Positions 1 to 8,540 of a stretch of DNA of 15,418 bases are shown in pieces. The position numbers were made by a program, and so were the translations under genes. The stretch's first letter is position 1. Every line of letters starts with the position of its first letter. The stretch is from Archangium sp. (GTDB lineage Bacteria; Myxococcota; Myxococcia; Myxococcales; Myxococcaceae): contig JAEUJT010000479.1 in the NCBI GenBank assembly GCA_016793525.1, positions 1 through 15,418 of the forward strand, given 5' to 3'. A model generated the notes under the pieces. It was not told the DNA's origin. It made no database searches and was given only the letters and a program-made list of their open reading frames with translations.

Positions 1-280
1 CCACCGGCGTGTGCGAGGTGCGACACGCGTTGAACAGCCGCTCCATGGCGTCGTGCTCGAGGGGCGGCGTGCAGCAGCCGCGCAGCAGGTCGGTGAGCCG
101 CTTTTGCAGCCCCTGCGCCGCGGCCCAGCAGACGCGCCCGCGCTCCAGCAACACCACGCCCGACATCTTGTGCACCGCGCCGAACACCAGCGCGCCGGTG
201 GCCTCCGCGGGCAGCACCTCGAGCGTCGAGAGCACGCGCAGCACGCTGTCGGGCCCACAAGCCGGGGGGAGCGCGCTCAT
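1..280 (-). CDS. DUF4388-like protein, N-terminal part (runs off the left edge)
   Basis: Only the first 93 residues are in the window. The ATG overlaps the stop codon of the upstream receiver-DUF4388-roadblock gene as ATGA, which fixes the start and implies translational coupling. Residues 10-70 read like the DUF4388/PatA-N type: a leucine-rich start (SVLRVLSTLE), then a GALVFG strand and the LLERGRVCWA signature, which resembles the IGFDRGRVVHA stretch in the DUF4388 part of the preceding gene. DUF4388 domains are common in myxobacterial signalling proteins but have no agreed biochemical activity. The rest of the protein is not visible, so further domains cannot be excluded. The family call is by eye from a short region. 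The overlap and shared domain type suggest that it acts with its neighbour. Confidence 0.6.
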   Translation of the reverse strand, partial: MSALPPACGPDSVLRVLSTLEVLPAEATGALVFGAVHKMSGVVLLERGRVCWAAAQGLQKRLTDLLRGCCTPPLEHDAMERLFNACRTSHTPV

Positions 281-1452
281 AAAACGATGTCCCGCTCCAC
301 GTCAGACAGGAGGTAGCGGGCCATGGCGAGGTTGGCCTTGGCGCGATCGAGCTTGAGGAAGAAGAAGTACGACGGCTGGCGCCGGCAGAGCCGCAGCAGG
401 TGGTATTCGCGCCCGAGCGAGATGACGATGTCTTCCAGCTCGTCGTCGAGCTCGAGCCGAGAGATGGTCTGCTGCTTCGCCATCACCAGGTCGGCGTGGC
501 CCGAGATCGCGACCGCCACGTCTCGCCCAGGCGGGTGGTCGACCGCCGCCACGCAGGTGTTCGATTCGAGGTCGAAGAGCGCTGCGCCGAGAAAGCCGTC
601 GGCCAACTCGAGCTTGGTGAGGTTGTCGCGCACGTTGCTCGTCGACGGCGCGAAGCCCTTCTCGACGATGGTGGCCTCGGCGTCGAGCCCGTCGAGCAGC
701 GCGTCGTCGATGGAGACGTCGTCGGCGGAAGCGGAGGGGGCGATGCCCGCGTCGCGCTCGTCGCGCAGGCGGTAGGCCTCGAGCAGCAGCTCAGACAGCC
801 CGAGGTGAATCGTCGACTCGCCCGGCGCGCGCTGTATCCAGCTGAAGCTGCCTGAGGTCCACGAGAGAATGGTGTTGAACGCGTCGATGCCCTGCGCCCC
901 GGCGGCCACCGCATGCACCACCCGGCCGCGGTCGAAGCCGATCTCCCCAACACCCGAGTCTGAGTCGACGCGCAGCGTGCCGGTGCGGTTGGCCAAACCG
1001 TAGAGCTGCACCACCTCGCCCAACATGGTGACAGCGATGGCGCCGCTGAAGGCCGACGGTGCGGGCTGCGCGCACACCCGCGTGAGCGTCTCTCGCAGCG
1101 ACTGGAAGGTGAATGGCTTCGGCAGGTAGGCGAAGCGCCCGGCGCGCGTCTCCTGGTCGACCTGGGCGGTGGGGTACGCGGTCATCACCACGACCGGCAC
1201 CGCCCCCCAGCGCTCGTGGAGGCGGGTGACCAGCTCGAGCCCGTTGAGGTGCGGCATGCGCACGTCGGTGATGAGCGCCGCCGGCCGTTCGCGCTCGATC
1301 CACGCCAAGACTTCGCGGGAGTCGGTCGAGCCGCGAATCTGCGAAGCGCCCAGCTCTCGGCCGAGCATGCCCACCGTGGCGCGCACGAGCTCGGGCTCGT
1401 CGTCGACCATCCAGAAGGGACCCGATGGGAAGCCGTGTGCGTTCTTGGTCAT
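277..1452 (-). CDS. Response regulator: receiver + DUF4388 + roadblock/LC7 domain
   Basis: 391 residues. Residues 11-128 form a receiver domain with acidic pocket D17/D18, phospho-acceptor D63 (ITDVRMP), T91 and K112 (LPKPF). Residues 135-230 look like DUF4388 (GTLRVDS, then IGFDRGRVVHA). Residues 275-391 match the bacterial roadblock/LC7 type: LADGFLGAALFDLES, then LEDIVISLGREYHLLR, then FFFLKLDRAKANLAMAR. Roadblock proteins such as MglB regulate small Ras-like GTPases, so the output is probably protein-protein interaction rather than DNA binding. That role is inferred. The reading frame is open to 1692, but I chose the ATG at 1452. It gives a normal receiver start, and the upstream ATG at 1500 lies inside a sigma-54-like promoter. 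No strong Shine-Dalgarno is visible. The gene overlaps the next one by 4 nt. Confidence 0.88.
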   Translation of the reverse strand: MTKNAHGFPSGPFWMVDDEPELVRATVGMLGRELGASQIRGSTDSREVLAWIERERPAALITDVRMPHLNGLELVTRLHERWGAVPVVVMTAYPTAQVDQETRAGRFAYLPKPFTFQSLRETLTRVCAQPAPSAFSGAIAVTMLGEVVQLYGLANRTGTLRVDSDSGVGEIGFDRGRVVHAVAAGAQGIDAFNTILSWTSGSFSWIQRAPGESTIHLGLSELLLEAYRLRDERDAGIAPSASADDVSIDDALLDGLDAEATIVEKGFAPSTSNVRDNLTKLELADGFLGAALFDLESNTCVAAVDHPPGRDVAVAISGHADLVMAKQQTISRLELDDELEDIVISLGREYHLLRLCRRQPSYFFFLKLDRAKANLAMARYLLSDVERDIVL

Positions 1453-1484
1453 GAGTGGTGTTGCCCCGCCCGACTTCGCACTGA

Positions 1485-1499
1485 GCAAACGAGGGGCCA
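1485..1499 (-). promoter_or_regulatory. Candidate sigma-54 (-24/-12) promoter for the receiver-DUF4388-roadblock gene
   Basis: The minus strand reads TGGCCC-CTCGT-TTGC followed by T. It has the invariant GG and GC at the correct spacing and departs from the TGGCAC-N5-TTGCW consensus at one base of the -24 hexamer. Transcription would begin near 1474, leaving a leader of about 22 nt before the ATG at 1452. The gene just upstream encodes a sigma-54 activator with an intact GAFTGA loop, and a near-copy of the element precedes yifB at almost the same distance. No experimental support is available. Confidence 0.55.
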
Positions 1500-1622
1500 T
1501 GCTCGAAATGCACGGGCGGCGCCGCAACCGGCTGATCAGCTTCAGCGAGTCAGATGTGACGGGCGGTCGCTTCTGGGCCGGTGGTCGCTCTCGTACCGGC
1601 TCCGAATGGACCGGGTCACGTC

Positions 1623-1639
1623 GCGCCCAGGCTGGGCGC
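1623..1639. promoter_or_regulatory. Perfect inverted repeat, candidate activator site (or terminator hairpin)
   Basis: GCGCCCAG-G-CTGGGCGC has 8-nt perfect arms around one central base. Its centre lies about 157 nt upstream of the predicted start at about 1474, within the range usual for enhancer sites of NtrC-family activators. As RNA it could fold into a 6-bp stem with a 5-nt loop, but no U-run follows in the minus direction, so a factor-independent terminator is less likely. Its core CCAG/CTGG half-sites resemble those of the repeat at 1672-1687. Confidence 0.4.
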
Positions 1640-1671
1640 CCGTTCGATTCGTGTTCGAGGGGATGAACGAG

Positions 1672-1687
1672 GTGACCAGCTGGCCAC
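1672..1687. promoter_or_regulatory. Near-perfect inverted repeat, candidate activator site
   Basis: GTGACCAG-CTGGCCAC is a 16-nt palindrome with one mismatched pair. On the minus strand its first 13 bases (GTGGCCAGCTGGT) are identical to plus-strand 4149-4161, upstream of the histidine kinase gene. It lies about 205 nt upstream of the predicted sigma-54 start. CAGCTG cores are common in GC-rich DNA, so the 13-nt identity between two regulatory gaps matters more than the palindrome itself. Confidence 0.4.
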
Positions 1688-1732
1688 GACACCTGCCTGC
1701 GTTCTGCGTGCCGTGCCGCGTCGTCTGAGAGG

Positions 1733-3076
<1,344 letters not shown>

Positions 3077-3079
3077 GGG

Positions 3080-4120
3080 TTACCAGTTGCCCCGCACCGC
3101 GGCCGGTGTCGAAGGGAGATAGAGCTGAAACATCGCGCCGCGCCGCTTGGTCGGGTTGTGGCGGAGGTCTCCGCCGTTGAGCCGCGCCAGGTCTCTGGCG
3201 ATGGCCAGACCGAGGCCCGTGCCGTGGGCCTTGGTGGTGAAGAACGGGTCGAAGATGCGCTCGGCGATCTCCGCGGGCACCCCGGCCCCGTCATCAGACA
3301 CCTCGATGCACACCGACGGCGCCGGCGTCTTGCCCGCCCGCACGTTGAGCTGCACGACGCTCGCCGCCGCGTCGAGCGCGTTTTCGATCAAGTTCACCAG
3401 CACCTGCTCCGCCTGCGACGCGTCGACCAACACCGGCGTCGCGAGCTCGCGCTCGGGCAGCTGGAGGCGGGCCGGCGCCTCCCGCGCGCGCAGCAGGCTC
3501 ACCGCGTGCTCGAGGAGGAACGAGGTGTTGTGCAGCGAACGTTTGGGCGGCTTGGGCCGGCTGTAGGCGAGCGCATGCTGAATGAGCGACTCGACCCGCG
3601 CCACCAGACTGGGGATTCGCACCAACACCGTGTCGTGGGCCGGGTCGGCCTGGAGCGCCGCCTCGGTGAGGCTGAGAATCGACGCCAGCGGGTTGCGCAC
3701 CTCGTGCGCGAAGCCAGCGATGATCGATTCAACCGTGTTGCGCAGCTGCACCCGCGCCAGCGCCTGCGACTCCGCCAGGTATTCGTTGATCGACGTCACT
3801 GTCGCCACGAGCTCGTCGGGCTGCGACCGGTGGGGAAGCCGCATGACGTGCACGAGCACGTGAGCCGACACCTGTGGAACGACGCCGAGGTAGGTGACGG
3901 GCAGCGCCCCGTGGAGCGCCGCCGCGTCTTCGGGGGCCACGGGCTGAAACGTCTCTTCGATGCGTTTGCCCACCAGCGCCTCGGGGCGCACCGAGGCGCC
4001 GCACATGCGCGCGGTGGCGTCGTCGGCCGACTGCACGACGCGGTCGGCGGAGAGCGCCAGCACTCCCACGTGTACGAAGCGCAGCGGCGTGACTGAAAGA
4101 CCAGAGGGCGTGGAGTCCAT
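3080..4120 (-). CDS. NtrB-like PAS sensor histidine kinase
   Basis: 346 residues with no transmembrane segment, so probably cytoplasmic. Residues about 12-115 have the length and pattern of a PAS fold (VGVLALSADRVVQSADDATARMCG, then VGKRIEETF), although the ligand is unknown. The dimerisation/phospho-acceptor domain has H139 in FAHEVRNPL, with Y186SRP at its end. The ATP-binding domain has the N box VNLIENALDA (N243, N247), G1 DDGAGV (276-281), the F box IFDPFFTTK and G2 GTGLGLA (300-306). All catalytic residues are present. This is the class usually paired with NtrC-type regulators, and such a gene follows after 3 nt. The frame stays open to 4300, which would overlap the DoxX gene. I chose ATG 4120 because PAS similarity begins just after it. 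The Shine-Dalgarno is weak, so the start is moderately certain. Confidence 0.92.
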   Translation of the reverse strand: MDSTPSGLSVTPLRFVHVGVLALSADRVVQSADDATARMCGASVRPEALVGKRIEETFQPVAPEDAAALHGALPVTYLGVVPQVSAHVLVHVMRLPHRSQPDELVATVTSINEYLAESQALARVQLRNTVESIIAGFAHEVRNPLASILSLTEAALQADPAHDTVLVRIPSLVARVESLIQHALAYSRPKPPKRSLHNTSFLLEHAVSLLRAREAPARLQLPERELATPVLVDASQAEQVLVNLIENALDAAASVVQLNVRAGKTPAPSVCIEVSDDGAGVPAEIAERIFDPFFTTKAHGTGLGLAIARDLARLNGGDLRHNPTKRRGAMFQLYLPSTPAAVRGNW

Positions 4121-4148
4121 GCGTGGGTAGCGACGGCAACGGGCCTCG

Positions 4149-4161
4149 GTGGCCAGCTGGT
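4149..4161. promoter_or_regulatory. 13-nt motif shared with the 1672-1687 repeat, upstream of the histidine kinase
   Basis: The plus strand reads GTGGCCAGCTGGT, identical to the reverse complement of 1675-1687. It lies 29-41 nt before the chosen ATG of the histidine kinase gene, in the 133-nt gap after the DoxX gene. The inner eight bases CCAGCTGG are palindromic. It could be an autoregulatory binding site for the NtrC-type regulator. If the kinase started further upstream, the motif would be coding. Chance similarity is not excluded. Confidence 0.3.
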
Positions 4162-4253
4162 GTTCAGCGACGCTGCACGAAAGATAACGATCGCTTTTCG
4201 GCGCTGCACCGTTTGCCCGCACAATTCTCAGTGGGGTCAGCCGAGACTCTGGG

Positions 4254-4667
4254 TCAGCGAACTGAACGACGCCGTGCGTCGAAGCTCCACCGCCCAGCAC
4301 CGTGGCAGGCGATGAAGAGGAACAGCACCGAATACACCAGCGCCAATTCGCCCTTGTTCACCGCGGGGAACAGCTGCGCCCCGAGCTGCAGCTTCCAGTG
4401 AAATTGGGTGTAGGCGACCGCCATGGTGCCGCTGCAGAGAAACGCCGCATAGGTGGTGAAGAGACCCACCGCGATGAGCAGGCCGCCGATGAGCTCGATG
4501 AGCCCTCCGAACCAGACCTGCGAGCCGATGTCGGGCTGCGAGCTGGTGAACAGACCGAGGATCTTCTGTACGCCGTGAAAGGAGAACAGCAGCCCCGCGG
4601 TGATGCGCAGCAGCGCGTAGGCGGCGTCGGCGCGCGGGCCCAGCAGTCGAGCGAGCGGGTCGGCCAC
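4254..4667 (-). CDS. DoxX family inner-membrane protein
   Basis: 137 residues, the usual length for DoxX. Four hydrophobic helices are visible at about 15-37, 53-70, 72-88 and 106-122. The first carries the family pattern of an arginine (R21) followed by a long apolar run ending in FHGVQKI, and the second is the glycine-rich FGGLIELIGGLLIAVGLFTT. The short basic tail is probably cytoplasmic. DoxX proteins are small quinone- or redox-linked membrane proteins, and most have no defined function. The start is GTG, 2 nt after the E1-beta stop, so the gene is very probably co-transcribed with the dehydrogenase. That placement hints at a link to respiration or redox balance, which is inference. Confidence 0.88.
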   Translation of the reverse strand: MADPLARLLGPRADAAYALLRITAGLLFSFHGVQKILGLFTSSQPDIGSQVWFGGLIELIGGLLIAVGLFTTYAAFLCSGTMAVAYTQFHWKLQLGAQLFPAVNKGELALVYSVLFLFIACHGAGRWSFDARRRSVR

Positions 4668-4669
4668 GG

Positions 4670-5725
4670 TTACGGCGCCAGCGTGGCGAGCTCGCGCATG
4701 GCCTGGGCGATGTCGGCCTCTTGCGGCACCGACGCCAGCTCGAGCGCGTCAGCCAACCCGATGCCGGGCACGAACTTGCCGGCCAGCACCTTGGGCGGCG
4801 CCAGCAGCTGGTAGAACAACGAGTCGGTCACCCGGCGCGCGAGGTGCTCACCGAAGTTCGTAATCTCGGTGTCTTCGTTGACGAACAGCACCCGGCCCGT
4901 CTTGGTGACGCTCTCCTTGAGCGCCGGCCAGTCGTACGGAAACAGCGTGCGCAGGTCGATGACCTCGACGTCGATTCCGTCGCTCGCCAGCGCGTTCGCC
5001 GCCTTCACACAGAGGGGCAGGGTGCGCCCGTAGCTGACCACCGTCAGCGACGTGCCGCTCCGCACGATGGAGGCCTTGCCGAGGGGAATGGAGAGATCTT
5101 CGAGCGCCGGCCACTGCGGCACCCACGCCGAGCGATCTCCCAGCGGGGCGTCGATGAGCTTGGAGAGCGCGCGGTCGTCTGACGGCTCTCCGGCGATGAG
5201 CTGCTCGCCCTTCACCCGCATCAGCGCCTTGGGCACCAGGAACATCACCGGGTTCTGCTCTTTGCACGCCGACAGGAGCAACCCGTACGCGTCGAGCGGG
5301 TTCGACGGCATCACGATCTTCCACCCCGGGAGGTGGGTCGCCGTCGCGTCGAAGGAGTGCGAGTGGTACACGCTCCCGCGAATTCCGGAGCCCACCGGCG
5401 TCATCAGCACCATCGGCAGGTTCCATTGCCCGTTCGATGACCAGCAGGTGTTCCCCGCCAGCTTCAGCAGGTCGATGGTGTTGTAGATGTAGTCGCTGAA
5501 CTGAATCTCCGCGACCGGCCGCTGACCCGCCATCGCCAGGCCCATCGCCATGCCCACGATGCCGCGCTCGTCGAGCGGGGTGTTCCACGCCGTCTTCAGG
5601 CCCTGGGTGCAGGTGAAGACCCCGCCCAGCGGAGCCCCCACGTCTTCACCGAACACGTCGGTCACGCCGAGGTTCGTCTCGGCGTAGTGCAGCGCCATTC
5701 GAATCGCTTGAGCCATGTTGGCCAT
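4670..5725 (-). CDS. 2-oxo-acid dehydrogenase E1 component, beta subunit
   Basis: 351 residues, normal for E1-beta. The N-terminal part has family hallmarks: VFGEDVGAPLGGVFTCTQGL (24-43), TPLDERGIVGMAMGLAMAG (49-67), RPVAEIQFSDYI (69-80) and the YHSHSFDATATHLPG stretch with H121, H123 and H131 (120-134), where the family places active-site histidines. The C-terminal transketolase-C part includes VVSYGRT, IDVEVIDLRTLFPYD (251-265) and FVNEDTEITNFGEHLA. With the alpha subunit it forms the ThDP-dependent decarboxylase that transfers acyl groups to lipoyl-E2. Whether the substrate is pyruvate, a branched-chain oxo acid or acetoin cannot be told from sequence. The ATG lies 12 nt after the alpha-subunit stop. 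No E2 or E3 gene is in the window. Confidence 0.93.
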   Translation of the reverse strand: MANMAQAIRMALHYAETNLGVTDVFGEDVGAPLGGVFTCTQGLKTAWNTPLDERGIVGMAMGLAMAGQRPVAEIQFSDYIYNTIDLLKLAGNTCWSSNGQWNLPMVLMTPVGSGIRGSVYHSHSFDATATHLPGWKIVMPSNPLDAYGLLLSACKEQNPVMFLVPKALMRVKGEQLIAGEPSDDRALSKLIDAPLGDRSAWVPQWPALEDLSIPLGKASIVRSGTSLTVVSYGRTLPLCVKAANALASDGIDVEVIDLRTLFPYDWPALKESVTKTGRVLFVNEDTEITNFGEHLARRVTDSLFYQLLAPPKVLAGKFVPGIGLADALELASVPQEADIAQAMRELATLAP

Positions 5726-5737
5726 GGTCGTTCTCGC

Positions 5738-6784
5738 TCACTCGTCCAGCGGGTTGCGCGCCGGCTCGCCGTGGAACACGTGCTGCCAAATGGTGGAGCC
5801 CTCGGGCATCGGCTCGTCTTTCACCGCCCGGGCCAGGTCGGCGAAGGTGGTCGCGTATTTCTCACGGAGCTGCGTCGCCTCGGCTTTCGACAGCACGCCG
5901 AACGCGTCGAGCTTCTCTTCGTACATCGCCAGGCAGTCGTTTTCGGCGGTGGCGAAGTTCGCGCCCGACGCCGAGGAGTGCCCATACAGCCGCGAGACGT
6001 TGGCTTCGACCAGGTACGGCTTGCGCTCGGTGCGCACGTATTCGAAGGCCTCTTTCAGCTCGAGGTACGCGGAGATGGGGTCGTTGCCGTCGATGGTCTT
6101 CGCGCGCATATTGAACGCCGCGCCGCGGTCGGAGATGCGGCTCACGCCCTGCACCTGCTGGTACGGCGTGGAGATGCCCCAGCGGTTGTTGGTGACCAGA
6201 ATCAACACCGGCAGCTCCTGGCCCGGCCGACTCGACCAGATGAGGCAGCTGGCGAAGTCACCTTCGGCCGTGCCCGCGTCGCCGCCGGTGACGATGGTGA
6301 TGCCGTCGCCGCCGTGCCGCTTCTGCGCCAGCGCGGTGCCCGGGGCCATCGCGTATTGCACCTCGATGGGCGAGCTCACCGGAGCGATGTTCCACTCGCG
6401 CTTCGAGAAGTGCCCCGCGAAGTTGCGGCCGCCCGAATACGGGTCGCTGGCCACGTTTTTCATCTGCCGCAGCGCGCCCACCGGAGGCTCGCCCAGCGCC
6501 AGCATCGTCGCCGACTGCCGGTAGTGGAAGTGGCCGTAGTCGAAGGCCGGGCCCTGGCCTTTCTTCATCAGCAGGCCCAGCGGCGCGTTGAACGCCTCTT
6601 CGCCGGGGCCGCCGATCCAGAAGTAGCCGTTGCCTTGTTTGTACATGGCGATGAGGCGCTCTTCGAGGCAGCGCGCCTGCACCATGACGTCGTGCATGCG
6701 CAGCAGCAGCGCGCGCTCGAGCGGCAGCGTGGTCGACCGGGTGATGAGCGGGGCGGTGCGGGGCTTCTTGGCTTCACGGGCCAT
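5738..6784 (-). CDS. 2-oxo-acid dehydrogenase E1 component, alpha subunit
   Basis: 348 residues from ATG 6784; a GTG 15 nt further upstream is possible. Family motifs are IGGPGEEAFNAPLG (57-70), DYGHFHYRQSATMLALG (82-98) and the ThDP/Mg site GGDAGTAEGDFA...VTNNRWGIS (167-205), with predicted Mg ligands D169 and N199. The third position of the classic GDG is alanine here (GDA). LYGHSSAS (267-274) corresponds to the histidine-containing loop near the active site. The subunit binds ThDP and decarboxylates the 2-oxo acid together with the beta subunit encoded 12 nt downstream. The Ser/Thr kinase gene ends only 38 nt upstream, so the three are probably co-transcribed. No strong Shine-Dalgarno marks either start. 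Substrate is unresolved. Confidence 0.92.
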   Translation of the reverse strand: MAREAKKPRTAPLITRSTTLPLERALLLRMHDVMVQARCLEERLIAMYKQGNGYFWIGGPGEEAFNAPLGLLMKKGQGPAFDYGHFHYRQSATMLALGEPPVGALRQMKNVASDPYSGGRNFAGHFSKREWNIAPVSSPIEVQYAMAPGTALAQKRHGGDGITIVTGGDAGTAEGDFASCLIWSSRPGQELPVLILVTNNRWGISTPYQQVQGVSRISDRGAAFNMRAKTIDGNDPISAYLELKEAFEYVRTERKPYLVEANVSRLYGHSSASGANFATAENDCLAMYEEKLDAFGVLSKAEATQLREKYATTFADLARAVKDEPMPEGSTIWQHVFHGEPARNPLDE

Positions 6785-6822
6785 GGCGCCGGAGTACACC
6801 CGACGCCGCGCCTCGTCGACGG

Positions 6823-8487
6823 CTACTTGTAGAAGTTGTTGTTCAACGTCATGACCTCATCTTCACAGTCGTTGAGGGTGCGAATGGTGTTGGCGCGCTC
6901 ACACAGCAGCGCCACCTTCTTCAACTTCAGCTCGAAGTAGTCGCGCTTGCTCGGCTCCGCTTCGATGGTGGCCTTCATCACCGACAGCCGTTCCTCGACT
7001 TTGTCGCGCTTCCACTGGCCCAGGTACACGTCGTCGAGCTCGGCGTCGATGTCTTGCCGCCCGTCTTCGTCGCCAGCGTCGGTCGCCGCGGCCATCGGGG
7101 GAGCGGGGTGGGAATCGAGCGGAGCAGGATCGTCAGCGACGGTTGGCGCCGGCGTGGGGGGAACCACCGGCTTTGGCAAGTCGACCGCCACCGGCGCGGG
7201 CTTGGGCACAGGCTTCACCGCCTTCAGCGGCGGCGGCGGCGCGTCGGGCGGGCTCGAGGGCAGGTTGACGTAGACCAACACCCCCGCGAGCCACAGCGCC
7301 ACCGCTCCGGCGATGAGCAGCGGTCGGTTCCTCGAGGCGGTGCGCTTGAGGCCGGCCACCTGCGCCTGGCGGGCCAGCACCTTTTCCCGGCCTTTGGGCG
7401 GCGGAGGCTCGTTGCCCACGGGCTCGATGGCCTGCAGGCTCATCATGGTCGCGGCGCTGCGCAGCCCGTTGGTCGCGGCGCGGAGGTCGGCCTTCACCTG
7501 TTGCGCGCTGGGCCGGGCGCCGGGCTCTTTCTCCAACAACCGGAGAATGAGCTCGGACAGCGGGCGGGGAATGTCGGGGTTGACCTCGTGGGGCACCGGC
7601 GGCGGCGTGTGAACGTGCTGCTCCATCACGTCCATCGGGGTGATGCCGGTGAAGGGCAGCTTGCCCGTCAACATGTGAAAGCACAGCACGCCGAAGGCGT
7701 AGAGGTCGGCCGGAGGGCCTGCGGGCCGGCCGCGCGCGTGCTCGGGTGAGATGTAGTCGGGGGTGCCGGCGATGCGAGTGACCTCTTCTTGTTTTCGCCG
7801 CGCGAGGCCGAAATCGAGCAGCTTCACGTACCGGGCATTGCCCTCTTTCACCAAGAAGACGTTGGCCGGCTTGAGGTCGCGGTGCACCACCCCGGCGGCG
7901 TGTGCGGCGGCCAGCGCGGAGAGGACCTGCTCGAGAATGATGGCGGTGTCGGCGGCGGAGACGGTGCCTTCACGCGCCAGGAGGTCGTCGAGCGCCTCGC
8001 CCTCGAGCAGCTCCATGATCAGGTAGTGCCGCCCGTCTTCGAGCGTGCCGGCGCCGAAGATGTTGATGATGCCGCGGTGTTTGATGCTGCTGACGACGCG
8101 GGCCTCGTCGAGCAGGCGCTCCATGTCGCGGGCGTCGGTGACCAGATCTCCGCGCAGCACCTTCACCGCGACGTGTTTGCCGATCATCGGGTGCACCGCG
8201 CGGTACACGTTGCCCATGCCGCCGGAGCCGATTTTCTCCTCGACCACGTACTCCTGCAGCTTCTGGCCGATGAGCGAGTCGCGCACCGCCGGTCGCTTGC
8301 CGCTGACCGGAGCCCGCTCGCGCGTCTTCACGTCAGCCACGTTTTCGTCGCCGCGCATCGACGGTGTGACACCGGCGCGCAGCTTGGCGTTCTTCTCGGA
8401 GTTGATGAGCGACGTGCCACACGACGGGCACGTGCGCGTACCGGGAGGGGAGACGGTGCTGCAGCGGGGGCAAGGCAGGCCGGCCAT
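6823..8487 (-). CDS. Membrane Ser/Thr protein kinase with N-terminal zinc ribbon
   Basis: 554 residues. A CPRC-X10-CPSC zinc ribbon (C6, C9, C20, C23) opens the protein. The kinase domain (about 78-340) has the glycine loop GSGGMG (87-92), K109 (AVKV), E128, HRDLKPAN (202-209, D204), DFG (225-227), the activation segment GTPDYISPEH (241-250) and DLYAFGV. It is therefore an active Hanks-type kinase. One transmembrane helix (about 389-408) is followed by a Pro-rich linker (409-465) and an 80-residue helical C-terminal domain, probably periplasmic, that I do not recognise and that could sense a signal. There is no PASTA domain. The ATG at 8487 precedes the ribbon directly. It sits 53 nt after yifB and 38 nt before E1-alpha. 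Regulation of the E1 enzyme by phosphorylation is possible but only inferred from position. Confidence 0.93.
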   Translation of the reverse strand: MAGLPCPRCSTVSPPGTRTCPSCGTSLINSEKNAKLRAGVTPSMRGDENVADVKTRERAPVSGKRPAVRDSLIGQKLQEYVVEEKIGSGGMGNVYRAVHPMIGKHVAVKVLRGDLVTDARDMERLLDEARVVSSIKHRGIINIFGAGTLEDGRHYLIMELLEGEALDDLLAREGTVSAADTAIILEQVLSALAAAHAAGVVHRDLKPANVFLVKEGNARYVKLLDFGLARRKQEEVTRIAGTPDYISPEHARGRPAGPPADLYAFGVLCFHMLTGKLPFTGITPMDVMEQHVHTPPPVPHEVNPDIPRPLSELILRLLEKEPGARPSAQQVKADLRAATNGLRSAATMMSLQAIEPVGNEPPPPKGREKVLARQAQVAGLKRTASRNRPLLIAGAVALWLAGVLVYVNLPSSPPDAPPPPLKAVKPVPKPAPVAVDLPKPVVPPTPAPTVADDPAPLDSHPAPPMAAATDAGDEDGRQDIDAELDDVYLGQWKRDKVEERLSVMKATIEAEPSKRDYFELKLKKVALLCERANTIRTLNDCEDEVMTLNNNFYK

Positions 8488-8540
8488 GGGGTGAGCAACG
8501 TGGAGTCAACCACAGGTGCCGGGCTTTCGCGGCCCTTTCG

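Larger units (their letters stand above)
1453..1732. other. 280-nt intergenic regulatory region
   Basis: This is the gap between the stop of the NtrC-family gene and the start of the receiver-DUF4388-roadblock gene. Read on the minus strand it holds, in order: a 16-nt near-palindrome at 1672-1687, a 17-nt palindrome at 1623-1639, a 10-nt palindrome (GCTGATCAGC) at 1531-1540, and a sigma-54-like promoter at 1485-1499. An open frame continuous with the downstream gene crosses part of it, but its translation is basic and low in complexity and looks non-coding. No U-tract terminator was seen after the NtrC-family stop. Confidence 0.6.

Noticed and set aside
1453..1692. N-terminal extension of the receiver-DUF4388-roadblock protein by 80 residues
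   Set aside because: The extension is basic, Pro/Arg-rich and domain-free, and it would cover the candidate promoter and palindromes. The receiver starts normally from ATG 1452.
4136..4155. Possible sigma-54 promoter upstream of the histidine kinase (TGGCCACC...GTTGCC on the minus strand)
   Set aside because: The distance between the GG and GC elements is about 17 nt instead of 12, so it cannot serve as a -24/-12 promoter.
4121..4300. Longer histidine kinase start overlapping the DoxX gene
   Set aside because: It would overlap the DoxX gene by 47 nt, and the added residues show no domain. PAS similarity begins after ATG 4120.
8491..8500. TTGCTCAC before the kinase gene, resembling the -12 box of the yifB promoter
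   Set aside because: No GG lies at the -24 position, and the element is only a few bases from the kinase ATG, so initiation would fall inside the gene.
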